A DNA stretch of 64,000 bases from Auricularia sp. M13 (taxonomy: Eukaryota; Basidiomycota; Agaricomycetes; Auriculariales; Auriculariaceae). Made by a program: the position numbers and the translations under genes. Positions 11,498-22,390 of this stretch are shown piece after piece. The stretch is taken from the NCBI GenBank assembly GCA_037042915.1, contig CM073193.1, positions 3,906,001 through 3,970,000 of the forward strand, in the 5' to 3' direction. The notes beneath the pieces are model-generated. The model saw only the letters and a program-made list of their open reading frames with translations. It was not told where the DNA came from and made no database searches. The stretch's first letter is position 1; every line of letters begins with the position of its first letter.

Positions 11498-12458
11498 ATG
11501 GTACGTCCCCCATCCCCCGCCCCCGCCCCCTCCGCGCAGCTGCCAACGCCCCGTTCCCAGGGTAAATCGCAGAGCAAACTCTCGCCAGAACAGCTCCAGG
11601 ACCTCCAGAAGAACACCCACTGTACGCGCACAACGCGATCTGCTGCTCGCTCTCAACCTGACTCGCGCCCACAGTCGACAAGAAAGAGCTGCAGCAATGG
11701 TCTGCCAGCCGCCCAACCACAGCGATCGCATCTCAACTCATGACGTGACGCAGGTACAAGGGCTTCCTCAAGGACTGCCCGTCCGGTCAGCTCGACAAGG
11801 AAGAGTTCCGCAAGATATACAAGCAGTTCTTCCCCTTTGGCGACCCTTCCTCCTTCTCCGAATACGTCTTTGACGTCTTTGACGAGAACAAGAACGGCAC
11901 AATCGACTTTAAAGAGTTCATATGCGCCCTCAGCGTCACCTCCCGCGGCCAGCTCGAGGAGAAGCTCAAATGTCCGTCTGCCGCGCCCCGTCGCCTGGCT
12001 GGCTGTTCTGACACCGCGCACAGGGGCATTCCAACTATACGACATTGACAAGGACGGCTTCATTACCTACGACGAGATGCTCCAGATCGTCCAGGCCATC
12101 TACAAGATGGCAGGCAGCACACACCGATTGCCGCCAGATGAGGACACGCCGGAAAAGGTGCGCCGTCACGTCCAACCATCCAGCCTTCTTTCGCCATGTG
12201 CACTCACACCCCGGCCCCGACCCGCCAGCGCGTCGACAAGATATTCAAGAACATGGACGTCAACAAGGACGCCCGCCTAACCTTCGAGGAGTTCGTCGAG
12301 GGCTCCAAGCAGGACCCCACCATCCTGGCGGTGCGTAATCCTTCCGCTGCGGCCTTGGCGCTGACAATCAACTCTGCGCTTTTCCCGGTCTCGCTCTATC
12401 GCTTTATCCCGCGTGTCGCCCCGATTAGGCCCTGCGGATTTATGACGGCCTCGTGTAA
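11498..12458 (+). CDS. NCS1: Neuronal calcium sensor 1 / frequenin
   Basis: EF-hand calcium sensor, N-myristoylated, which activates phosphatidylinositol 4-kinase at the Golgi and plasma membrane. The first coding exon is only the ATG (11498-11500). An intron of about 60 nt follows, and exon 2 starts [16 protein letters not shown], so the myristoylation glycine is encoded right after the splice. EF-hand loops visible: [12 protein letters not shown] (about 11880), [12 protein letters not shown] (about 12045) and [12 protein letters not shown] (about 12255). The first hand ([12 protein letters not shown]) is degenerate, as is normal for the family. The last intron, about 12330-12428, lies before LRIYDGLV and TAA 12456-12458. 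Full length of about 190 residues fits. Confidence 0.95.
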
Positions 12459-12743
12459 AGCTAATCTGCTGTGGGTGGTCAGTACACATCCTTTTCGCAG
12501 CCGTCTTCCGCGGATTGAACTGAGTTCTCTCGCGCAGGCATATATTAATATTTCCCTCTCTATCCCAAGCTTGTTCTCCGTCTCCGGGGCGCATGCGTGG
12601 CGTTTTATGTCGTCTTCGCCCCGTCTTGCTTGTTGGGTTTTGGACTTGCTTGCCGCTGTGTACATGTGTAGCTGTAATCCCTTCCTCCGCTGCTCAACTT
12701 TATCAGATGAAGTCTGCTTGCTGTGTACTGACGGCTAAGAGAA
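12459..12743. other. Shared 3' region of NCS1 and EMC3
   Basis: No gene. T-rich sequence, consistent with two convergent 3' untranslated regions. Confidence 0.5.
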
Positions 12744-13930
12744 TTATCTATCATTGACTGTTGTACCACTGCGACTGCTATTTACGCCGGGGAGCTTGCC
12801 GTACTTTTCGAGCACACGCGTCTCGACGTCGTCGCACGCCCAGACATACAGGCCGTCGGCGAGCGCGAGGTTCTCCTTCTCGGCGGTGAAGAGCTTGTTC
12901 ATGTCCTGCCCGATGGGCGCGGGCCCGCCTGTGCTGGCGCCGCCGAATGGGTTGCTCGCGAGGTCGCGCGAAGAGTCTGCAGCTGCAGAATTTTCAATGA
13001 AATTGCTGGGAGCGGTTGCGGGATACGTACCATTCTCGCCACCGAGAATCAGACGGTATACACCGTTGAGACCGAACAGGTTGAGGATGTACCAGCTGAG
13101 CGAGGACACCCAGCGGACGTCCATGTCCTGGGTGTCGATGCCGCGCTGGAGCATGGACTTAAAGCCCGTCGTGAGCGGGAAGGGGAGTTTGACTGCATGG
13201 ATTTCAGTATGTCTTGCCTCCTGTTCGTGTTCCACGCACTGAGCACGAAGCCCTGGAAGAAAAAGTTGATCCAGCCCATGATGACCATCTGGGGGACCAT
13301 CATGACCATCTGCTTTTTCATGCCGTCCATCATGCCCTCCATTTGCGCGGGGTCGTTGAACGCCTGCAGCGGGCTGGGCGCTGCCGCGGGTGCGCCGTCC
13401 GCGCCTGCTTTGGGCGGGCCGTCCTTGAGAAAGTGGCCTGCGGTGAAGGCATCCTGCAGGTACGACGAGAGCGCGCGGTAGTGGGCGGGCGGCACGGGCG
13501 ACTTGGACGCGGACGCGCGCAGGATTTGGGCGCGCAGCATCGCGCGTCTGCGAGCATGGAATTAATTGACGCTACATTCTGGCGACAGGACGCACTGCTC
13601 GCGTATCTGGGCGCGCGTCTGCTTCTTGGGCGCAGAGCCCAGCAGCTGCGTGACATAGTGCCGCAGGACGCCGACGAGAATCTGGCGCATGCGGTGGCGT
13701 CGGTAACTCCAGCATTCCACACGCGGCGCTCCAGTGCTGGCGCACCATGACTATTGTGATTGGGAAGAGCACCTGCGAGGCCGTCGGTCAGCGTCTGCCG
13801 CGCGCAACGGCATAGCAGACTGCGACGCACCCAATCTCGTATTTGGGGATCGAGATACAGCCTGCATGCGTGTATGCTTTAGCAAGAATAAATGCGCATT
13901 TATAGGTGATGCGCACGAGGACTGCGCCAT
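12744..13930 (-). CDS. EMC3: ER membrane protein complex subunit 3 (EMC3)
   Basis: YidC/Oxa1-type subunit of the EMC insertase in the ER membrane. The first coding exon is 14 nt (13917-13930, MAQS). It is followed by LYLDPQIRDW and, after another intron, VLFPITIVM, then ILVGVLRHYVTQLLGSAPKK, matching the conserved EMC3 N-terminus. Membrane segments around VMMVPQMVIMGWINFFFQGF and WVSSLSWYILNLFGLNGVY are visible, as is PFPLTTGFKSMLQRGID. The C-terminus ends GVNSSRSGTTVNDR, TAA at 12744-12746. At least four introns of 50-60 nt. Convergent with NCS1 across about 285 bases. Confidence 0.92.
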
Positions 13931-14039
13931 GGTGTACGCTCTACGGCCGGTCGGCGCGCCTGCTATTAGTATTGGAAAGAGCGTCGGGTCGGTAAGCGCG
14001 CGCCGGCTCCGACCTTTGACTCTCCCTTTCACCGTGACC

Positions 14040-17000
14040 ATGAGCTTTCTGCAGTCTCTGCGTGATTCCAGGTCTCTGTCGGCTGGCACGGATGTGGGCG
14101 ACGTTCTCCGCGCTCTGGAGAAGTGGGAGTCGTGCGTGGCCGTCTATGTGCAGCGTTGGGGAAACTAATGAGTGCTCGAAGGCTGGCGGCCAAGGAGCCC
14201 GTCCCTGGTGCGCATGCTCTCCAATGTTTCGTTGCTTTCACTGAGAGCATGGGCTTTTAGATACGCCAGATGCCGGAGACGATGATTTCGACAATGAGCC
14301 GGCTCCACCGAGCGTGCTGGACGCCGTGCGCGCTCGATCCAACGCCGAGGAGTCAGAGCCGAGGCGCTGCACGCGCAATTGCTGAGCCTCGAGCACTCCG
14401 ACACCATCCTTCCCTCCGTGAGCGCGTTGCTTGCCTCGTCCAAGTCTGCGGACGACATTTCGTCCGATCTCCTGGAGTTGCTGGGCTTCGACCACATCGA
14501 GCTCCTCTCGGCCGTTCTCGCGTCCCGCGACGCGCTCACACGTCTGCTTTCTGCACGTGATGATGCCCCGGCGTCGTCATCGAAAGCCCGACGCGAAGAG
14601 CGCGATGCTCAGCTGTCCAAGGGCGTCATTCCGCAGAACAAGGAGGAGGCGCGTCGCAACATGGCTGCATCGCTCGAAGCAGCTGCGAATCGCCCGCTCT
14701 TCTCGTCAGACGCGAAGGCGCACGTGCCCGAGATGCTGCCCAATATCTACACCTCGACTTCGTTAGGATATGGTGGCATATTGTCCGCAACGGGACACAA
14801 GTATATGCTGCCCGTCGACACCACGCGCGAAGAACACGACACGTTTGTGGAGGTCGTCATCCCTCCCGCGAAGACGGTGCCGCCACGCGCGTCGGAGCGT
14901 CTGATCCCCATTACCGACCTGGATCCAATCTGCAGAGGCTCATTCCCAGGCTACACTTCGCTCAACCGCATACAGTCGATCATTTATAACACTGTCTACG
15001 GCACGAACGAAAACATGCTCATCTGTGCACCCACGGGCGCGGGAAAGACGGACGTCGCGATGCTCTCCGTTTTGCGCGTCATCCACCAGCATCTGTCGAC
15101 AACGGCGTCCAACGCCGCCTCGCTCGCGGCGTCCATCCAGAAGAACCAGTTCAAGATAATCTACGTGGCGCCGATGAAGGCGCTCGCAGCGGAAATCGTG
15201 CGCAAGCTAGGAAAGCGACTAGAGTGGCTCGGCATCGCCGTGCGCGAGCTCACGGGCGACATGCAGATGACGCAGGCGGAAATTGCGGCGACGCAGATTA
15301 TCGTCACGACGCCGGAGAAGTGGGACGTTGTCACGCGCAAGCCCACCGGCGAGGGCGAGCTCGCGAGCAAAGTCAAGCTGCTCATTATTGACGAGGTGCA
15401 TTTGCTCAATGAGGAGCGCGGCGCCGTCATCGAGACCATCGTCGCGCGCACGTTGCGCCAAGTCGAGTCGACGCAGTCGCTCATCCGCGTCGTCGGCCTA
15501 AGCGCCACGCTGCCCAATTATCGCGACGTTGCCGAGTTCCTCGGTGTCAACCCGTACCAAGGTCTCTTCTTCTTTGACTCGTCCTTCCGCCCAATCCCGC
15601 TGGAGCAACACTTCCTCGGAATCAAGGGCAAGCCCGGCAGCGCGCAGAGCAAAAAACCTGGACGCTGTCGCGTTTGAGAAGGTCTCCGAGCTCGTGCGCG
15701 CTGGACACCAGTGCATGGTCTTCGTCCACGCGCGTAAGGATACAGTGAAGACGGCGCAAGCGCTGAAGGATGCGGCAGTGGAAGAAGGCGTCATCGAAGA
15801 CTTCTCGTGTCAGGACTTGCCAGGATGGTACAACTACCGGCACGACGTCGGCGGGTCGCGCAACCGCGAGATGCGCGAGCTCTTCGACCACGGCTTCGGG
15901 ATCCATCATGCTGGGATGTTGCGCGCCGACCGCAACATCACGGAGCGCCTCTTCGCAGCGCGCGCGATCAAGGTGCTCGTGTGTACCGCGACGCTTGCGT
16001 GGGGTGTCAACTTGCCCGCGCATGCTGTCATCATCAAGGGAACGCAGGTGTACGATACCGGTCGCGGCAAGTTCGTCGATTTGAGCGTCCTCGATGTCTT
16101 GCAGATCTTTGGTCGCGCTGGACGACCTGGACTTGAAAGCAGTGGCGAGGGCTACATTCTGACTACTGAGGACAAGCTCACGCATTATCTCGACGCCGTC
16201 ACTTCGCAGCATCCTATCGAATCCAAGTACGCAGTCTGTTGGCATCGATGCGTCTTCTGACCACTTGCAGATTCGAGGGTGGACTCGTCGACTCGCTCAA
16301 TGCGGAGATATCTCTCGGCACGGTGTCGAATGTCCCGGAAGCCATGCAGTGGCTCTCGTACACCTACCTCTTTGTGCGCATGCGGCGCAACCCCTTCGTC
16401 TACGGCATGCCGCATGACGAACCCGCCACCGACCCAGACCTCGTGCAGAAGCGCAACATTCTCGTCACTGCTGCAGCGCGCAAGCTCGCGGAGGCGCGGA
16501 TGATCACGTTTGACCAGTCAACTGGGAAGTTCACCATCGCGGACCTGGGACGCATTGCTGCGAGATACTATATCCGCCATGCCAGCATCGAAGTATATAA
16601 CAAGGAGTTGCGACCGGTCATGTCGGAAGCTGACGTCCTTGCTGTGGTCAGCATGAGTACTGAGGTTCGACCGCAGCGATAAGTTTAACTGCCCAAAGTC
16701 CTGACGTTCCGCGCAGTTTGACCAGATTCAACTACGCGAGTCGGAAGTCAAGGAGCTCAAGGTCTTGATGGAAGAGGTCATTCCTTGCGAAGTCAAGGTA
16801 CTTCATCGTCTTGGCCCTTGTGCTTTTACTAAAGCAAAGCATACTTTAGGGTGGCACGGATACCAGCCAGGGCAAGGTCAACATTCTGCTGCAAGCGCAT
16901 GTCTCGCAGGCGTACATTGAAGACTTCGCTCTTGTCTCCGACACTGCTTATGCCGCCCAAAACGGCGCTCGTATTCTTCGCGCCCTGCTAGAAATCGCGC

Positions 17001-19129
17001 TCAGCCGCAAATGGGCTACTGTTTGCGCTGTGATCATGTCACTGAGCAAGGCGGTCGAGAAGCGCATGTGGCCATTTGATCATCCACTGAAGCAGGCCGA
17101 CCTCTCGCGCGAGCTATTATACAACCTGGAACGCTGGGCGGAGGACGTACCTATTTCGCAACTGGCTGCACATACGCCCGCTGAACTGGGCGACATTCTG
17201 CACATGAACGAGCGGCATGGCGCCGCGCTGCACACCGCCGCAGCGCGCTTCCCCGCCGTCGACTTGACCTATGACCTGCGTCCTCTGAGCTTCGACCTTC
17301 TGCGCATTGTAGTGCACGTCCGTCCCACATTTGAGTGGGCGGTCAAGGTCCACGGTGGCCTCGAGCCATGGTGGATCTGGATTGAGGACGAAAAGGGCGT
17401 CGAAATCCTGCAGTGGTCGAACCTCCCGCTACGACAGTCGACCAAGACGGTCGATCTCAGCTTCGTCATCCCCATTCGTGAAGCAAAACCGCCCGCGTGT
17501 GTCCGTTTGCGCGCCGTCTCGGATCGCTGGCTCGGTGCTGAGCACGAGGTGGACATTCCACTCAAATCGCTCATTATGCCGCCTGCATCGGTCGATCGCA
17601 CCCCACTGTTAGATCTGCCTTTCTTGCAGGTATCTGCGTTGCGAGACGCTACGGCTCAGAACTACTATTCAGGACTCTTTCGCAATTTTAATGCCTTGCA
17701 GACCCAGGCCTTCTGGACTATCTACAACACGAAGGTCAACGCATTGCTTTGTGCGCCAGCGGCCAGTGGAAAGTCTACGCTTGCTCAAGCCGCAATATGG
17801 TGAGCAGGTTAGTCATGCTGCATGGGCGTTTCTGACTTGTGCCGTAGTAAAGCGGTGTCAACGGCATCGAGCTCAGACTCGTTAGGGCTGATCGTTGTGC
17901 CAAGTCGCAGTGCCGCGAAGGAGACCATGTTCAGCCTGCGCCGCCTCTGTCATGTCAAGGATATATCTCTGGAACTTGCCACGACTCCTGATGTCCTCAC
18001 AAGACGAGTTCAGCGTCGTGTCATCCGGGTCGTTACCTCCTCTTGCCTCTTTTCTGCTCTTCCTCTTCGACCTTCTGAATTCTCTGCGCTGAAGGTTGTG
18101 CTCTGTGATGATCTCCATCTTCTGGACAGCAAATACGAATTGGGAGTTTCTATGCTTCTGCATGCGACGCAGAGTCAGCCTGTCCGCGTCCTTGGTCTTT
18201 CCGAATCGCTCGACGATCCTTCTGGCCTTGCTCGCTGGCTGCACGTCGACGACCAAAGTTTGTATTGCTTTAGACCGAGTGACAGAGACCAAGCACTTGC
18301 CATCAGCACAAAAACTTTCAGCATACCTCATTCGGCGGCATTATTCAAGGCGATGGCCAAACCTGCACATTCTGTGATTATTGCTCGGCCTGTGGACGAA
18401 TCTGCCATCATTTTCGTACCCTCTCGCTTTCATTGCAGAGCGGTGGCCACGGATCTCATCACACAGTGCGCTGCGCAGCTTAATACCAGCGGCTTCCTCG
18501 GACACACAGCCCGAGAAGGTCTGGAGCCTTATGTCGCTCGCCTGGTGGATGAAAATCTCGCAGACCCACTCTACAATGGCATCGGCGTGTACCACGATGG
18601 CGTCAACAAGGGTGACCAGACCCTTATACTTCAGCTATTCCTAGAGGGCGTAGTGCGCGTGTTGATCGCCCCTCGCGAGGCGTGTTGGACGATACCGGTG
18701 CGCGCTGGCACGGTGATTGTCATGGGCACACAGTACACACGCGTTGGCGAGGGAGACGATAAACAGGTGGCGGACTATACGCCACACGAAGTCATGCGGA
18801 TGCTCGGACGGGCGATAAGACATGGTCGCGCTGGCCAATTCCACCTGTTCTGCCAGGCGGAGGCGCTGGATACGTTCATGCGCTTCATCAACCACGGTCT
18901 GACCCTCGAGTCGCAATTGGCCGGTGGAGACGTACTACGCAACTGGATGGCAGAGCGGCGAAGAGACGGCAGTTTTACCGGCAAACAAGACGCGATGGAC
19001 GCGCTCTCATCGACCTATCTTGCCCGGCGCCTTCGTACAAATCCCGCGTATTACGATGCAGCAGATAACGCGCGGGACGACAGCTTGTCCAGGGTAGTAG
19101 ATGCCGCCTGGGAGGTCGTTCCAACATAG
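14040..19129 (+). CDS. SLH1: Ski2-like dual-cassette helicase SLH1/ASCC3 (RQT complex)
   Basis: Helicase of the ribosome quality-control trigger complex that splits collided ribosomes. Cassette 1 is canonical: motif I CAPTGAGKTDVA (about 15025), TTPEKWDVVTRK, motif II IIDEVHLLNEERG (about 15385), motif III GLSATLPNY, IHHAGMLRADR, and motif VI QIFGRAGRPGLE (about 16100). A Sec63 module follows (about 16240-17620). Cassette 2 is degenerate: CAPAASGKSTLA, DDLHLL, GLSESL and RMLGRAIRHGRAG. The protein stops at TAG 19127-19129, soon after YLARRLRTNPAYYDA, so the second Sec63 module is missing. It is about 1,600 residues against about 1,970 for yeast Slh1. NLPAHAVIIKGTQVYDTGRG and NRIQSIIYNTVYG favour Slh1 over Brr2. 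The N-terminal exon needs an intron (about 14131-14260), and a one-base frame change near 14358 separates NAEESE from AEALHAQLLSLEHS. Confidence 0.88.
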
Positions 19130-19248
19130 ACTCGCCTTCTACACAGCAGTTTCAACCGAGCACGCATGCGCTAAGAAAGCTGGCACTGTTTCCGAGGGGC
19201 CTCTAAAGGCTAACCAACATTGAATCACACACGCGAAAACCTTGACGG

Positions 19249-21081
19249 TCACCGTTTCAAGAGTTTACGCAGACCCTGCAACTTAACTGCTGCCTGACGC
19301 AGCGTGTCGAGGTCCTTGCAGAACGCGAAACGGATGAACTTCTCTCCAATCCCGCAGTGTTCCTCACAATAGAACTGCGCGGTTCACTGAGCAGTTTCTC
19401 CGGCGCAGCAGCCACATCGTCATACCTCGCTTACGGGTATCCCAGAGACACCGACCTCCTGCGCCATGACCCAGCCAAATCTGGCGCAACAAGATTAGAC
19501 AAGATAACCAGAGCGGATCTAAAGACTCACTTGAAATCTTTCCCACGCCCCACAATGGTGTCCGGATATGGGTAATCTTCTGGGATTTCGAAATCGGAAA
19601 TGTCCTGGAAAAGCTCGTGGGGGGAACGCCTTTGGTCATGCAAGCAACAACGTACAAGTAACAAGAAGTAGGTACCCTCAGGCAGGCTATACTTCAATCC
19701 CATGCTATCAAAAACATCGACAAGAATCTGGCGTCGCTCTGCGTAGGCTGCCACCTCATGCTTGAAATAATTGCGGTCCCTGGCCTGTTCTAAACCCGCT
19801 GCTGCGGCTTCCTGCAGCGGGGAGTTGGTGCAGAAAATGATACGAGTCTGCGCTGCCAAGGAAGGGCCAATGATCGATGCTGGAGCAATGAGCCAGCCGA
19901 CTCGCCAGCCCGTTGCGGCGAACATTTCTGCGTATAAATGAGCAGCTGAACAAGGGCATCGGCGATCAACCTACTGCCGGCAGAGCCAACAGTCACGGTA
20001 CGTTCCCACATCCCAGGCAGGGTTGCGATGCGTACGTGCTCTTTACCGTCGAAAACAAGGCTCTCGTACTGAAACAAGGTCGATAAATCAATCCTGTATG
20101 CATGCAGTCGGTTCGACGAACCACTTCATCTGACATCACCAGGAGGTCAAACTCCTTTGCCAGCGAGGCGATTTTTTCCAGCTCTTCGCGTGTGAAGACC
20201 TTCCCAACGGGATTATGCGGCGTATTCACAATGATCATCTTTGTACGCGGAGTGATCGACCGGCTGCACAATGGCGATTAACAGCTTCACCTGCACCAGA
20301 CTGATCGCCTACCGCAGTTCGTCGAAATCAAGCTTCCAATCGTCACTCGTTGGCTTGGCCTTTTGGGCCGCAGGCGGGTGTAGAGGCACATAGACGGGGA
20401 CGCCCCCATTGAAAGTGACGGAAGGCAGATATTGGTCGAAGAAAGGCTCAAACATGATAACCTCATCGCCTGGGTTGAGGAAAGCGGTGAATACTGAATA
20501 CTGACCTATGGTTGATTCAGACTAAGGAAGAGTCTCATCGGTCTGCGCTTGACGCACCCTCGTTTGCCCCGCTCGACACGAGGATTTCTGAGTTAATGTC
20601 CAAATCGCGATGAAAGAGCGGTTGGTAATATGCTTTAATCGCTTCCCGAAGCCTCACTCGCCCACGGGGGTGCGAGTAGTGGTTGGCTGCAACGGATGAA
20701 AGCGCTTCATTCGCAGCGTCTGTAACCCATTCCGGAGGGGCGAAATTCATGTATCCTTGTCCCAAGTTTATGCAATCAGCAGGGAGATTCGCCTGACTGA
20801 ACGCTCCGCGTCACACGCGAGTCCGCATGAAGGATGTCCGGCACGTACTTGAAGATTGACCAGACATCGAGTGCCAGTGCTCGCCCAGTTTTGAGCCTAG
20901 ACGCGTAGGTGGTTGCCTTGCTTGTAGGAGGACCGTGTAGTGCAGCCATTCTTCTAATGCTGGTAATAATCGATTGGTTCTGAATGGAGGCACCGGCGCG
21001 AGTGAGTCGCCCGGCACGATTGCTGCCCAAAAGCAAGGATCGAAGACAACGAGCACGTAGGCTGTGGCAGGGCGGAGTCAT
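19249..21081 (-). CDS. BNA3: Kynurenine--oxoglutarate aminotransferase (class I, PLP)
   Basis: Fold-type I PLP aminotransferase of tryptophan/kynurenine breakdown (kynurenic acid formation). Visible: ALDVWSIF, then joined across an intron QANLPADCINLGQGYMNFAP, HYSHPRGRVRLREAI, IIVNTPHNPVGKVFTREEL, LLVMSDEV joined to YESLVFDG, and GSAGKMFAATGWRVGWLI. The PLP lysine codon is split by an intron (A at its 5' side, AA at 3'). C-terminus: IRFAFCKDLDTLRQAA ... LRKLLKR, stop 19249-19251. About eight introns. Two starts are possible. ATG 20949 gives MAALHGPPTSK. ATG 21081 adds about 45 residues that are rich in Arg/Ser/Leu with no acidic residue, like a mitochondrial presequence. The feature shows the longer form. 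Confidence 0.9.
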
Positions 21082-21294
21082 CGCGTTTCGGTCTCTTTTT
21101 GCCGTGGCCAACTTTCGGACATCGTCCCCGACGGCTTCACCTGGACTATGCAGACGCCGACCACAGCGCTCAGACCTTCTGGACTGGTTTACATACTGGC
21201 TGCGGCGCTTGGCGCTCATTGATTCATCTCTTGATAGTCAGACGAATACGATGGCCTTGCAATATTGCAATCCCGGACCCGCTCGCGATGAATT

Positions 21295-22079
21295 ATGCTG
21301 GACGTCGGCTGCCAATCGCACTCGCAGCTTGACGCCATGATGACTGAGGTGTGCGCATTATCTTTTGCTCTATGTTTATTTGCCGGTAGCTCTCGGGCGG
21401 CGGTGCTGCGCGCGTGGTTCAGAAGGATTCGCAGCACTATCTGTTCTTCGAGGCGCTAGCAGGGCTCTGTCCAGGTTCTGTGCCGCATGTATAGTGGAGT
21501 GCATTGCAAGGTTCTCACCTTAGAACACAATAAGGTGCATACTTGCACGAAACACTGCACTGTTTGTGGGCTCGCTTGCGGCGACGGGTCGCTTTCAGGC
21601 CTGCCAACTCGGGCTTCTTCGCGGGCATTTCGACGGCGACAATCATCATGACTGGTGCATCGGGCCCGGGATGTTACGCCCGCTACACGATCTGCGTCGG
21701 TGGCCTCGGCGACCCTGTTCAGACGCCTTCACGTGAGCCGGCGGCGTTGCTGACGTTTCCGCCCGCGTCCCACTTCTGCACATACCTACATCATACCTGG
21801 TCATGCTATGTGTGTTGCTGGCTCTGGTGCTCGAGTCGGTGGCGCCTGCAAATATCGTCCTGTTGCCACGAGGATGACGTGCTTATCACTATCCGACAGT
21901 CGATGATAGCCACAATCATCCTGTGCAGAGCCATGCTGTACATCCCTCGGTATCTCGATCATTCCTAGCAGGATATCCCCTTCTTCTCCTTCGAAAAAAT
22001 CAGCTCCGACGTGGTCCCGTCACCGCCCGGGTTCAAACCGAAGAGGCTCCGCCATTCCTCAAACGGCCAATTGTCGTGA
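21295..22079 (+). other. Possible small unresolved gene between BNA3 and the reductase
   Basis: No family recognised. Two parts read like spliced coding sequence. First, ATG 21295 (MLDVGCQSHSQLDAMMTE), then an intron about 21349-21391, then LSGGGAARVVQKDSQHYLFF and LAGLCPGSVPHV with TAG 21492-21494. Second, a hydrophobic stretch SYLVMLCVLLALVLESVAPA (about 21800), which after a possible intron continues QDIPFFSFEKISSDVVPSPP and stops at 22077-22079. Whether these belong to one gene, two small genes or neither cannot be settled here. The open frame 21543-21968 is an alternative reading. Confidence 0.25.
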
Positions 22080-22390
22080 ATGCCTCGTAGCGCGTCCCCA
22101 GACTGTGCGGGGCTCGTGCCTGACCTTCCCAGCCCTCGATCGCAGAAGCCTTGCCCATGGGGTCACGGAGAGTCGACTTTCGCCGCGACGTGGAGAGGTT
22201 GTGGCTTTTTTCAGCCAATCTCTGCCACTTTGACCTCCGTTCCGGCGGCTAATTGCAGTACGCATGGCCGTCACGCGTCATCTTCCGTTTGCATGTGCAG
22301 TTGCAGGGTGCGCAGAATCAGATAAAAGGCAACTTCATGCACCGATGCTTAATCGCTCGTCCCCTGCTTGCCTTCCAACCGTCGTAAGCC

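Noticed and set aside
14040-19129. Brr2 as the identity of the dual-cassette helicase
   Set aside because: The degenerate second cassette recalls Brr2, but the short N-terminus and sequences around NRIQSIIYNTVYG and HAVIIKGTQVYD fit Slh1/ASCC3 better.
22025-22060. GGTTCAAACC-like element as a tRNA T-arm
   Set aside because: No matching acceptor stem or anticodon arm within tRNA distance.
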